Part shown: positions 1-7,010 of the stretch, piece by piece
Layout: each line of letters starts with the position of its first letter
Position numbering within the stretch: the stretch's first letter is position 1
Assembly: GCA_963169055.1 (NCBI GenBank)
Contig: CAUJFU010000036.1
Coordinates: 1 to 7,180, forward strand
Source: Myxococcota bacterium
GTDB taxonomy: Bacteria; Myxococcota_C; UBA6777
Direction of reading: 5' to 3'
DNA: 7,180 nt
The notes under the pieces: generated by a model
Databases searched by the model: none
The model's input: only the letters and a program-made list of their open reading frames with translations
Told to the model about the DNA's origin: nothing
Made by a program: the position numbers and the translations under genes

Positions 1-89
1 AACAACCAACCCACAAGCAAAAGGTTTTCGGCTTGTAGGAGGGGATGTTTGGGGGGCGGCTGTGTGGGTTTTTTGGACGAAGGCAACAT
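1..89 (-). CDS. Partial CDS, unknown product, 5' end only (runs off the left edge)
   Basis: An ATG at 89-87 on the - strand opens a frame of 29 codons without a stop to the window edge. It is preceded by AAGGAG (101-96) at a 6-nt spacing, a near-ideal Shine-Dalgarno arrangement and the main reason for the call. The peptide begins MLPSSKKPTQPPPKHP and continues LLQAENLLLVGWL: a basic, proline-rich start followed by a leucine-rich stretch. I recognise no family. It lies 121 bases beyond the stop of the hydrolase gene on the same strand, so the two could be cotranscribed. The frame is too short to judge by composition, and chance cannot be excluded. Confidence 0.42.
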   Translation of the reverse strand, partial: MLPSSKKPTQPPPKHPLLQAENLLLVGWL

Positions 90-210
90 CGGAGACTCCT
101 TGCTCGGTTGCAGGGTCTTTTCTGAGGCGCTCCTTTTTGAAGAGATGCCGTAGGACCTTTCAAGGTAGCGCAGGCGAGACGCAAAGATCAAGGAAAGAGT
201 TTGCGTGCGG

Positions 211-2517
211 TCAAGGCAGCGGCTTTTTCCCGATCCATCCGTTGTGATGGAGTGTATCGAGTAGGGCTTGGGTATCGTTTTTGTGGCCCTGTGCGTGATC
301 GATCAAGTCCACGGCTGCGGGGTCAAAGTGTCCGACTTCATCTTTCATAAACTGCCAGAGGCGGACTTGATCCGCTCCCATTTTGTGGAGTTCTTGGAGC
401 CAAGCGTTGGTTTGATGCGTGTATTCATCTTGACTGAGGGGTTGTGCATCGCGTGGGATCGAGAATTCACCGATGACAAGGGGCTTATTGGCTTGTTGGG
501 CCAGAGCCGCCCAACTTTGAACAGAGTCCCAATCTGCGGCGGGCCATGTTCCATCGGGGCGAGGGCCTGACAGTTGACCGGGAGCGCCCACAGGGTAGAA
601 ATGAACGCCCACGATATCCGAGGCATCGATGATCTTTTGCATGGCTTCGCGGGCTTGGGGCCAACCGTGATCGGGATGTCCAACAGCCCCGGGAGTGAGT
701 TCGCTGATGATGCGCTGGTCGGGGCCTGCGTGTTCGCGGATGCGTTGGGCTTGGGAGGCGTACCAGTCGGCAAAGGCGAGCGGTTGGTTGGGATCGCCAA
801 GCTCGTTGCCGATGGACCAGTCGATGTTGGGATGGTGGGCGTTGGGGCCGATCACATGGGGGATGCGCTGATCGAGTTGACGGGCGATATCGCCGTTTTG
901 GTAGTTGTGGACGCTCTTATCGCCGAAACTATCGGTCAGATCCACGGTGATGTTCATGCCGAGCTTTGCGGCTTCTTGAGCGATGACATCCACGCGGGTC
1001 GCCATCCGCCCCGTGTCATCGTCAGGATAGACGTTGGGGGGAGCCGCCCAGACACGTACTGTATCGATTCCTTGGGCTTTCAGGCGCGCAAGATCTTCTG
1101 CCACGGCGTTCCGAAATGCCGGACTGGCAGGATCTTGGATCGCGTTGTAGCCGAGATCTGTGTAGTTTGCGCCGAGAAAGTTTTCCACTTGACCTTGGGC
1201 GTTGATGAGCTGCCCGTCGCGTGTGCGTGAAGCTGGAACGTTCGGAGAGACGGGGCTTGTGGTGGGAGGCGTCGTTGGTGTGAGAGCGATGGGAGAGGAC
1301 GGGATAGGCGGTGGGGTGTGTGCGCTCAGGTCGATCGGATCGGTTCGATGGGCCGCAAGCTTCTTCATATCGACGCCGTAGGGTGTGGCTGCCGCGATCG
1401 CTCCGTCCCATGTATCCCCGCCTTGGCGGTAAAAGTGATTGATCAGGTCTTGGTTGGTTCGCAAGCCGTTGTGTTGGACGATCTGAGCAAGCGCGGAAGA
1501 CGGCTGCGCGTCGGTGGGGGCTTCGATGGGGCTGCTTGGAGCCACAGCAGGCGGTTGGTAAGTGGTGGGGATGTCAAGAAGTCCGACCGAAGGCATGGAT
1601 AGCGTTGGCTGGTTGGTGGTCGGAGGATGGGCTGGGGCGGATTGTGCGCGGACAAAGTCGATGTGGTAGTTGACGTGATGGTTGGCAGGCATCTTGAGAT
1701 CCGCCACGGCCTCTGAGGCCATGCCTTCGTAAGGGGTGCCGGGGCGACCTTCGGCAAAGACCTTGTAGTGGTTGCCTCCCCACATCGGCATCTCAAAGTA
1801 GCGCTCAGGTTGTCCGTCACGGTCGAAGTCTTCGTATTTTTCGTTAAACGGGATTTTTTCACCGCGTGCATCGATCGCGTAGATGTCGACTCCTTCGGGC
1901 GCTTTGACGTAGATATGGTGTCTTCCCCCCGATTCTTGGTCATTTTCGTATCGCACACTATCGGCATGGAGATAAGCCGAACCTGACGGTATTTGGGCAG
2001 GTTCGAAACGCGCCATCACAGGAGGATTTTGGCTCGGATCACTCAATCGTGCATCCCAATATCCCGGTGATTGGGTGCTTCCGCTGATCTCGCTGTTGTT
2101 GTACGCTGCAACGGACACCGAAGCGGTTGCGACTCCCGGGATATCAGGTAGCGGGATCGATAGGCGCGTCGAGGCCGGCGTGTGTGGTTCGCTGCGATGA
2201 GCCGCTGCTTCCATCATCAGCGGAGAGCGCTCCGAAAGGCCGCTACCACGAACACTCGTCATCGCCGCAGCATCGGGGATCCCGCTCGGAAGGCGTTCGT
2301 TCTCCGCTGAGGCTCCCCGACCTGCGTACAGATCACGTTGGATCTTGCGCCCTGTCTGCATCCGATCGCCGTGAAATGCGTCGGTCTGATGGGCTTTTGT
2401 AGCCTCTGAGGTCGTCGTACGAATTGCGGATTTGGGAGAGGTCTCCGAAGGACCTTGGGATGGGCTAGACGAAGGTTCTTTCGACGGGTTTGTGGTCGGT
2501 TTTTTTTCGATCTTCAT
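211..2517 (-). CDS. Multidomain protein with C-terminal GH5-like (clan GH-A) glycoside hydrolase domain
   Basis: A 768-residue protein, probably a beta-glycan hydrolase (cellulase or mannanase type). Residues 1-180 are rich in Ser, Pro, Thr and charged residues and look disordered. Residues 181-290 look beta-rich and hold an acidic loop, DFDRDGQPE (230-238), of calcium-binding DxDxDG type. Residues 341-392 may be a small helical module, and 401-430 are a Pro/Thr/Ser linker. The catalytic part is about 446-735. Visible hallmarks are TVRVW with Arg488, WSIGNE with predicted acid/base Glu572, HFYP with His639 and Tyr641, VIGEF with predicted nucleophile Glu684, and RLWQF with Trp721. These match the beta-strand ends of GH5-like TIM barrels; the exact family and substrate cannot be read. 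No N-terminal signal peptide or membrane segment is visible, which is odd for such an enzyme. The start is set by TAAGGGG (2529-2523), 5 nt before the ATG; the stop is TGA. The gene diverges from the suf operon. Confidence 0.9.
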   Translation of the reverse strand: MKIEKKPTTNPSKEPSSSPSQGPSETSPKSAIRTTTSEATKAHQTDAFHGDRMQTGRKIQRDLYAGRGASAENERLPSGIPDAAAMTSVRGSGLSERSPLMMEAAAHRSEPHTPASTRLSIPLPDIPGVATASVSVAAYNNSEISGSTQSPGYWDARLSDPSQNPPVMARFEPAQIPSGSAYLHADSVRYENDQESGGRHHIYVKAPEGVDIYAIDARGEKIPFNEKYEDFDRDGQPERYFEMPMWGGNHYKVFAEGRPGTPYEGMASEAVADLKMPANHHVNYHIDFVRAQSAPAHPPTTNQPTLSMPSVGLLDIPTTYQPPAVAPSSPIEAPTDAQPSSALAQIVQHNGLRTNQDLINHFYRQGGDTWDGAIAAATPYGVDMKKLAAHRTDPIDLSAHTPPPIPSSPIALTPTTPPTTSPVSPNVPASRTRDGQLINAQGQVENFLGANYTDLGYNAIQDPASPAFRNAVAEDLARLKAQGIDTVRVWAAPPNVYPDDDTGRMATRVDVIAQEAAKLGMNITVDLTDSFGDKSVHNYQNGDIARQLDQRIPHVIGPNAHHPNIDWSIGNELGDPNQPLAFADWYASQAQRIREHAGPDQRIISELTPGAVGHPDHGWPQAREAMQKIIDASDIVGVHFYPVGAPGQLSGPRPDGTWPAADWDSVQSWAALAQQANKPLVIGEFSIPRDAQPLSQDEYTHQTNAWLQELHKMGADQVRLWQFMKDEVGHFDPAAVDLIDHAQGHKNDTQALLDTLHHNGWIGKKPLP

Positions 2518-2693
2518 GCAGTCCCCTTAGGGCGTCGGACGGTGATCGCCGTGGAGCGGGTAGAATGAACGGGTTGGCAAAAAAGCCCTGTTTGCGCTGC
2601 CTGTGGGGCAACGCACCAGCACAAAGCCACAGACTCACTCCGCGCACAAGCGGTCTCATCGGCCTGCCTAGCAAAGAAAATCATCCCGCCATC

Positions 2694-2725
2694 GAATCCA
2701 ACAGGCACAACCAGAATCCAACAGG
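2694..2725. repeat. 12-bp direct repeat, period 20 bp
   Basis: GAATCCAACAGG occurs at 2694-2705 and again at 2714-2725, separated by 8 bases. The 20-bp period is about two helical turns, so the copies would lie on roughly the same DNA face. It could be a paired protein-binding site for the leftward gene or simply a small duplication. There is no known motif match. Confidence 0.6.
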
Positions 2726-2879
2726 GCAGTCGCCTCGTCCTTTGAGACTAACGGCCTTGGTTTGAACCTTTTTGCTGGGGTGTTGAGCAAAGACCCACTA
2801 AAAGAGTAGACAAACGGATCGGGCTTGTGTATCAACGCCAAGCCTCGGTTTGAGCAGGACTTGGTGTGGATCTTTTGGG

Positions 2880-2908
2880 TTGACATCTTGCGATAGGGCG
2901 ACTACTGT
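2880..2908 (+). promoter_or_regulatory. Candidate sigma70-type promoter for sufBCDS
   Basis: A perfect -35 hexamer TTGACA (2880-2885) is followed after 17 bases by TACTGT (2903-2908), which keeps the T1, A2 and T6 positions of a -10 box. Transcription would begin near 2915 and leave an untranslated leader of about 105 nt before sufB. The perfect -35, optimal spacing and adjacent operator-like inverted repeat support the call; the -10 box is weak. Confidence 0.5.
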
Positions 2909-2918
2909 ACGCCACCAA

Positions 2919-2943
2919 ATAGCCTAGTGCAAAAGTAGGTTAT
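2919..2943. promoter_or_regulatory. Candidate IscR/Rrf2-type operator upstream of sufB
   Basis: A 25-bp imperfect inverted repeat with arms ATAGCCTA (2919-2926) and TAGGTTAT (2936-2943), matching 7 of 8 bases as inverted repeats around a 9-bp centre. Overall length, the ATA...TAT ends and the inner AGT at 2934-2936? region recall the known type 1 IscR consensus, which is also 25 bp with the same outer triplets; the inner GACT/AGTC blocks match only partly. Starting a few bases after the predicted transcription start, a bound repressor would block initiation or clearance. That suits cluster-sensing control of suf genes by an Rrf2 protein, but the regulator is not in the window. Confidence 0.5.
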
Positions 2944-3021
2944 CGAGATCCTTGCTGTGGTTGCGCGGGCTGCTGTGTAAGACGATTCGGAATCGCGTGG
3001 TAAACAAGGGAAAGTAAAAAC

Positions 3022-4467
3022 ATGACCTCTTCGACAGAAACCATCCACGAATTAGCAAACCAAAAGTACAAGTATGGGTTTGTCACGGATATCGAAACTG
3101 ACAGCGTACCTGCCGGACTGAGCGAAGATATCATTCGTTTGATCTCCGCCAAGAAACAAGAACCCGAATGGCTGTTGGAGTGGCGTTTGAAAGCCTACCG
3201 CCACTGGCGAACGATGGTCGAACCACGCTGGCCGAAAGTCGATTATCCGTCCATCGATTTTGATCAGATCGTGTACTACTCTGCGCCAAAACAACGCCCA
3301 AAGCTCGATAGTTTGGATGAAGTGGATCCCGAGTTATTGAAGACGTTTGAAAAGCTCGGCATCCCGCTTGAAGAGCAAAAGCGCCTGACGGGGGTTGCGG
3401 TGGATGTGGTGTTTGACAGCGTGTCGGTGGCGACTTCGTTCAAAGACAAGCTCGGTGAGTTGGGCGTGATCTTCTGTTCGATGTCCGAAGCTGTGCGCGA
3501 ACATCCCGAACTTGTGCGCAAGTATCTCGGTACAGTCGTGCCTTACACAGACAATTTTTATGCGGCGCTGAACTCTGCGGTGTTTTCGGATGGTTCGTTT
3601 TGTTATATCCCCAAGGGCGTGCGTTGTCCGATGGAGCTTTCGACGTATTTTCGTATCAATGCCGCAGGGACCGGCCAATTTGAACGGACTTTGTTGGTGG
3701 CCGAAGACAGCAGTTATGTGAGTTATCTTGAAGGATGCACAGCCCCACAGCGCGACGAAAATCAGCTTCATGCCGCAGTGGTCGAACTGATCGCGCTCGA
3801 TAACGCGCAGATCAAATACTCGACCGTTCAAAACTGGTATCCGGGCAACGAAGAAGGCAAAGGCGGTATCTACAACTTTGTCACCAAACGCGGTATCTGC
3901 GCGGGTGTGAATTCCAAGATCTCATGGACACAAGTCGAAACAGGCTCGGCGATCACTTGGAAATATCCAAGCTGTGTCCTCAAAGGTGACGGATCTGTGG
4001 GCGAATTTTACTCCGTGGCTCTCACCAATCATTTTCAACAGGCCGATACTGGGACCAAGATGATCCACCTCGGCAAAAATACCAGCAGCACCATCGTCTC
4101 CAAAGGCATCTCCGCAGGCAAGGGCCAAAACACCTATCGCGGCCTTGTGCGGATCGCCAAGTCCGCCACCCACGCCCGTAATTATACCCAGTGCGATTCG
4201 ATGTTGATTGGTGATCGTTGTGGTGCGCACACCTTCCCGTATATCGAAGTGAATAACAATTCTTCGCAGGTCGAACACGAAGCCACCACCTCCAAGATCG
4301 GCGAAGATCAGTTGTTTTATTGCCGTCAACGCGGTCTTTCCGAAGAAGACGCGGTCTCGCTGATTGTCAATGGCTTTTGCAAAGAGGTGTTTCGTGAGCT
4401 ACCGATGGAGTTTGCGGTCGAAGCCCAAAAGTTGTTGGGGATTAGCCTCGAAGGTAGCGTAGGTTGA
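3022..4467 (+). CDS. sufB: Fe-S cluster assembly scaffold protein SufB
   Basis: A 481-residue, full-length SufB (E. coli SufB is 495). SufB is the cytosolic scaffold that, with SufC and SufD, receives sulfur from SufS and builds new Fe-S clusters. The family's strongly conserved blocks are present: [17 protein letters not shown] (175-191), [20 protein letters not shown] (194-213), [11 protein letters not shown] (232-242) and a long C-terminal block. Cys391 in TQCDSM and His419-Glu420 in QVEHEATTS correspond, at a constant offset of 14, to E. coli Cys405, His433 and Glu434, which are implicated in cluster assembly and sulfur transfer. The protein ends with [15 protein letters not shown], a typical SufB tail. 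AAGGGA (3006-3011) lies 10 nt before the ATG. It is the first gene of the operon, behind the candidate promoter and operator. No truncation or damage is seen. Confidence 0.98.
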   Translation: MTSSTETIHELANQKYKYGFVTDIETDSVPAGLSEDIIRLISAKKQEPEWLLEWRLKAYRHWRTMVEPRWPKVDYPSIDFDQIVYYSAPKQRPKLDSLDEVDPELLKTFEKLGIPLEEQKRLTGVAVDVVFDSVSVATSFKDKLGELGVIFCSMSEAVREHPELVRKYLGTVVPYTDNFYAALNSAVFSDGSFCYIPKGVRCPMELSTYFRINAAGTGQFERTLLVAEDSSYVSYLEGCTAPQRDENQLHAAVVELIALDNAQIKYSTVQNWYPGNEEGKGGIYNFVTKRGICAGVNSKISWTQVETGSAITWKYPSCVLKGDGSVGEFYSVALTNHFQQADTGTKMIHLGKNTSSTIVSKGISAGKGQNTYRGLVRIAKSATHARNYTQCDSMLIGDRCGAHTFPYIEVNNNSSQVEHEATTSKIGEDQLFYCRQRGLSEEDAVSLIVNGFCKEVFRELPMEFAVEAQKLLGISLEGSVG

Positions 4468-4501
4468 GAGCTTGTCGTTGATTTTTCGGACGTGATAGAA
4501 A

Positions 4502-4617
4502 TAGGAGTTACGCAGTTGAAAAGGAAAACCCTGAGATGTCAGCGCATTGTAGGGGCGGTTCGCGAACCGCCCGCGCCCGAACATGGGCCTTTTTCGTATC
4601 GAACTGCGTAAGTCCTA
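4502..4617. mobile_element. MITE-like element with terminal inverted repeats between sufB and sufC
   Basis: The ends form inverted repeats: GGAGTTACGCAGTT at 4504-4517 faces AACTGCGTAAGTCC at 4602-4615, with 13 of 14 bases matching. Weaker pairing continues inward, so about 20 of the first 25 bases agree. The core is bounded by TA on both sides (4502-4503 and 4616-4617), consistent with a TA target duplication. A longer direct repeat, ATAGAAA, flanks it at 4495-4501 and 4617-4623, so the exact target duplication is ambiguous. At about 112 bp it has no room for a transposase and would be a non-autonomous miniature element. A perfect palindrome sits near its centre. It occupies most of the sufB-sufC gap, which is otherwise about 60 bases. 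The transposase family is not assigned. Confidence 0.75.
4553..4572. repeat. Perfect 20-bp palindrome at the centre of the MITE-like element
   Basis: GGGCGGTTCGCGAACCGCCC is self-complementary over all 20 bases. In RNA it could form a GC-rich hairpin between sufB and sufC. No T-run follows directly, so it is not a standard intrinsic terminator. A second weak stem, GCCC (4575-4578) with GGGC (4585-4588), is followed by CTTTTT and might attenuate slightly. It may affect mRNA stability or lower sufCD relative to sufB; that is inference. Confidence 0.85.
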
Positions 4618-4642
4618 TAGAAAGACAAAGGAAGAAAAGCGT

Positions 4643-5395
4643 ATGTTGAAGGTAAGCCATCTGCAAGCCCGTGTTGACGGCAAGATGATCTTGAATGGCC
4701 TTGATCTCGAAGTCAAAGCGGGCGAAGTCCACGCGATCATGGGGCCGAACGGATCGGGCAAAAGTACATTCGCCAACGTCTTGGCAGGGCATGAAGCCTT
4801 TGAAGTGACGGGGGGAACGGTCGAGTTCGACGGGAAGAATCTTTTGGAGATGGAGCCCGAGGAGCGTGCTTGGGCGGGGATCTTCTTGGCATTTCAATAT
4901 CCCGTTGAGATCCCGGGGGTTGGAAACACCTATTTTTTGCGGATGGCGCTCAATTCGATCCGCAAGGCGCGTGGTCAAGAAGAACTCGATTCGGTCGCGT
5001 TTATGAAGGTCTTGCGTGAAAAAGTCAAACTGTTGAAGTTGCGCGATGACTTGTTGAAGCGTCCTCTCAACGAAGGCTTTTCAGGCGGCGAAAAGAAGCG
5101 CAACGAGATCCTTCAGATGGCTTTGTTGGAACCCAAGCTGGCGATTCTCGATGAGACCGATTCGGGCTTGGATATCGACGCACTCAAGATCGTGGCGGAT
5201 GGCGTCAATACTTTGCGTGACGGTACGCGCAGCGTGATCGTTGTCACGCATTACCAACGCCTGCTTGATTACATCGTTCCTGATTACACACACGTCCTCT
5301 ACAAGGGCAAGATCGTCAAATCAGGCGGCAAAGAACTTGCGCTCGAACTCGAAGAAAAAGGCTACGGCTGGATCCAAGAAAGCCACGCAGCCTAA
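4643..5395 (+). CDS. sufC: Fe-S cluster assembly ATPase SufC
   Basis: A 250-residue ABC-type ATPase (E. coli SufC is 248). It is the soluble energy-coupling subunit of the SufBCD complex, where ATP-driven SufC dimerisation is known to rearrange SufB-SufD. All nucleotide-binding motifs are seen: Walker A GPNGSGKS (34-41), Q-loop Gln85 in AFQYPVEIPGV, signature FSGGEKKR (146-153), Walker B LAILDE (166-171), D-loop SGLD (174-177) and H-loop His203 in VVTHYQR. AFQYPVEIPGV and the DIDALKIVADGVN block after the D-loop distinguish SufC from transporter ATPases. The start is placed at ATG 4643 because the protein then aligns with the family's MLxVxxL beginning and AAGGA (4628-4632) lies 10 nt upstream. 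An in-frame ATG at 4583 would add 20 residues encoded partly by the inserted element and has no ribosome binding site. Confidence 0.98.
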   Translation: MLKVSHLQARVDGKMILNGLDLEVKAGEVHAIMGPNGSGKSTFANVLAGHEAFEVTGGTVEFDGKNLLEMEPEERAWAGIFLAFQYPVEIPGVGNTYFLRMALNSIRKARGQEELDSVAFMKVLREKVKLLKLRDDLLKRPLNEGFSGGEKKRNEILQMALLEPKLAILDETDSGLDIDALKIVADGVNTLRDGTRSVIVVTHYQRLLDYIVPDYTHVLYKGKIVKSGGKELALELEEKGYGWIQESHAA

Positions 5396-5491
5396 ACCCA
5401 CACCCCACCGCGCCAGTCCTGTTCGATGCGATCCTCTTTCGCGTACAGCGTTTTTCGTTTGCGTACCACGCCACCACAAGGACAAAGATCG

Positions 5492-6934
5492 ATGAGTCAC
5501 GATCCGATGCAACACTACCAAGAACTCTGTCAAGCGCGTTCGCAACAAAAACAACCTGCGTGGTTGCGTGCGATCCGTTTGTCCGCTGCTGCGCGATTTG
5601 CGGAGCTTGGCTTTCCAACGCGCAAGCACGAAGAATGGAAGTACACGCCTGTGCGTCCTCTGACGGCGGTTGCTTTCGCGCAATCGCCGTTCCCGCCCTC
5701 GCTTTCTCGTGTTGCCGCTGAGGATCTGCTGTCTCGCACGGTACAAGGCGCTTTGCGAGTGGTGATCGGCGACGGCCAGATCCTCCCCGCTGTTTCTTCT
5801 CTAGAGGCTCTCCCTGCGGGGGTCTCGATTCGCAGTCTTCGTGAGATCCTCGACACCGAAAGCGAACAAGACGATCTCTTGCGTCAGCGTTTTGCGCTTG
5901 CGCTCGATCGTGTTGGAGATAACGCTTTTGATGCCCTCAATCTTGCGCTCTTTTCCGATGGCGTAGTGATCGATATCCCCAAAAATACATCGCTTGCACA
6001 ACCCATTGAGATCGTTTATGTCGGCTCCTGTTCTTCCAGACCGCAGATCGGCGCGATCCGCAGCTTTGTTTCGCTCGCTCGCGGTAGCCAAGCCTCGATC
6101 ATCGAACGTTTTGTAGGCATCTCACCAGACGCCGCATCCACTCAACACAACACACACGCAACGGTCAGCGCACCCACTCAGCACAACACACACGCAACGG
6201 ACAGCGCACCTTACTTTACAATCGCATCGACGGCCTTTTTCGTCGAAGAGAACGCCTCTCTCGATCATTACAAGATCCAACAAGACGATCCTTCGGCCTT
6301 TCACATCGCTTGGACGTGGCTGCATCAAAAGAGCCATAGCCGTGTAAGCACCTTTGCCGTCTCTTTGGGGGCCAAGGTCGCACGCAACGAAACCGAGGCA
6401 TTGCTTGACGGCCAAGGCATCGAAACCGCCCTCAACGGTCTCTATTTGGTCGAAGGCGACCGCTTTGTCGACAACCGCACCTTTTTGGATCACGCCAAGC
6501 CCCACTGTCACAGCACCGAAGTGTACAAAGGCATCCTCTCAGAGCGCGGAAAAGGCACCTTCAACGGCAAGATCTTGGTGCGCCAAGATGCCCAAAAGAC
6601 CGATGCCAAGCAATCCAATCAAGCCTTGTTGTTGTCCGATGATGCCACGATCTACAGCAAGCCGCAGTTGGAGATCTTTGCGGATGATGTGAAGTGTACG
6701 CATGGAGCCACGACTGGCTATTTGGATGAAAAGTCGATGTTTTATGCGCGCTCTCGCGGAGTTCCCGAAGAAGCCGCACGCGGCCTGTTGACGTATGCCT
6801 TCGCAAACGCCTTGATCGAGGGCGTTCGATTGCCCGCCTTGCAACAAGAACTCAGCACATGGCTGGCACAGCGCTTTCAACTGTCCGCAATGGACGATCT
6901 GATGGGCTTGTTCGACGAGCAGGAGCTTGTGTGA
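5492..6934 (+). CDS. sufD: Fe-S cluster assembly protein SufD
   Basis: A 480-residue SufD, somewhat longer than E. coli SufD (423). SufD is the partner of SufB in the SufBC2D scaffold and helps with iron acquisition and cluster formation. An N-terminal helical segment contains GFPTRKHEEWKYTPVRPL (40-57), the usual SufD entry motif. The beta-helix core follows, then TFNGKILVRQDAQKTDAKQS (356-375) and KCTHGATTGYLDE (401-413). Cys402 and His404 correspond to E. coli Cys358 and His360, the latter at the SufB-SufD interface. Helices 420-463 close the fold. Residues 217-240 are a duplicated 12-residue unit that adds low-complexity sequence. ATG 5492 is chosen because AAGGA (5478-5482) is 9 nt upstream and MSHDPMQHYQEL resembles SufD starts; an in-frame ATG at 5426 lacks a ribosome binding site. 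The 96-base gap after sufC holds nothing recognisable. The TGA overlaps the next ATG. Confidence 0.97.
   Translation: MSHDPMQHYQELCQARSQQKQPAWLRAIRLSAAARFAELGFPTRKHEEWKYTPVRPLTAVAFAQSPFPPSLSRVAAEDLLSRTVQGALRVVIGDGQILPAVSSLEALPAGVSIRSLREILDTESEQDDLLRQRFALALDRVGDNAFDALNLALFSDGVVIDIPKNTSLAQPIEIVYVGSCSSRPQIGAIRSFVSLARGSQASIIERFVGISPDAASTQHNTHATVSAPTQHNTHATDSAPYFTIASTAFFVEENASLDHYKIQQDDPSAFHIAWTWLHQKSHSRVSTFAVSLGAKVARNETEALLDGQGIETALNGLYLVEGDRFVDNRTFLDHAKPHCHSTEVYKGILSERGKGTFNGKILVRQDAQKTDAKQSNQALLLSDDATIYSKPQLEIFADDVKCTHGATTGYLDEKSMFYARSRGVPEEAARGLLTYAFANALIEGVRLPALQQELSTWLAQRFQLSAMDDLMGLFDEQELV
6140..6211 (+). repeat. In-frame 36-bp tandem duplication inside sufD
   Basis: Two adjacent 36-bp units (6140-6175 and 6176-6211) differ at only three bases and encode TQHNTHATVSAP and TQHNTHATDSAP. 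The unit is a multiple of three, so the frame is kept. The CA-rich sequence (ACACAACACACACG) is prone to slippage. The peptide is hydrophilic and probably forms a surface loop between beta-helix strands, where length change is tolerated. Confidence 0.93.
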
Positions 6935-6972
6935 TGTCTGTTTACGCCGTTCATCCGCAGGAGTTTGTGTGA
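6934..6972 (+). other. Micro-ORF 1 of the sufD-sufS junction (12 codons plus stop)
   Basis: ATG 6934 shares its A with the sufD TGA and is preceded by CAGGAG (6920-6925) at a spacing of 8. It encodes MSVYAVHPQEFV and stops at TGA 6970-6972, whose last base begins the next ATG. It probably arose when duplication of the junction separated an original start codon from its gene. A peptide function is not implied. Confidence 0.55.
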
Positions 6973-7010
6973 TGTCTCTCCATGCCGCCCATCCGCAGGA
7001 GTTTGTGTGA
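6972..7010 (+). other. Micro-ORF 2 of the sufD-sufS junction (12 codons plus stop)
   Basis: ATG 6972 is preceded by CAGGAG (6958-6963) and encodes MSLHAAHPQEFV, ending at TGA 7008-7010. That stop again overlaps the following ATG by one base. Because 38 is not a multiple of three, each copy shifts frame and terminates exactly at the next copy's start, which preserves stop/start coupling along the array. Confidence 0.55.

Larger units (their letters stand above)
2518..3021. other. Divergent intergenic region between the hydrolase gene and sufB
   Basis: About 500 bases without a convincing gene. The sufB side holds a promoter candidate and an inverted-repeat operator candidate (listed separately). 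Other visible structure is a 12-bp direct repeat at 2694-2725 and a short inverted repeat GGCTTG/CAAGCC at 2822-2827 and 2839-2844. Short open frames exist on both strands, but I found none with a convincing ribosome binding site or a family-like sequence. I could not pick a confident promoter for the leftward hydrolase gene, although its transcript must begin here. Confidence 0.7.

Noticed and set aside
15-35. Hairpin CAAGC/GCTTG near the left edge as a terminator
   Set aside because: The stem is short, the inner A/T pairing leaves a 2-base loop, and it lies within the open partial - strand frame.
574-1230. Long + strand open frame of 218 codons
   Set aside because: It lies antisense within the hydrolase gene, whose - strand frame carries clear catalytic motifs; it has no family-like sequence of its own.
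2668-2886. Open - strand frame of 72 codons in the intergenic region
   Set aside because: No ribosome binding site, no recognisable protein features, and its start overlaps the candidate promoter on the other strand.
4553-4594. Intrinsic terminator between sufB and sufC
   Set aside because: The strong palindrome has no T-run next to it, and the stem before TTTTT is only 4 bp; full termination here would silence sufCDS.
4583-4642. Upstream ATG extending SufC by 20 residues
   Set aside because: No ribosome binding site, sequence partly derived from the inserted element, and the family start aligns at 4643.
5426-5491. Upstream ATG extending SufD by 22 residues
   Set aside because: No SD before it, whereas ATG 5492 has AAGGA at good spacing and gives a normal SufD start.
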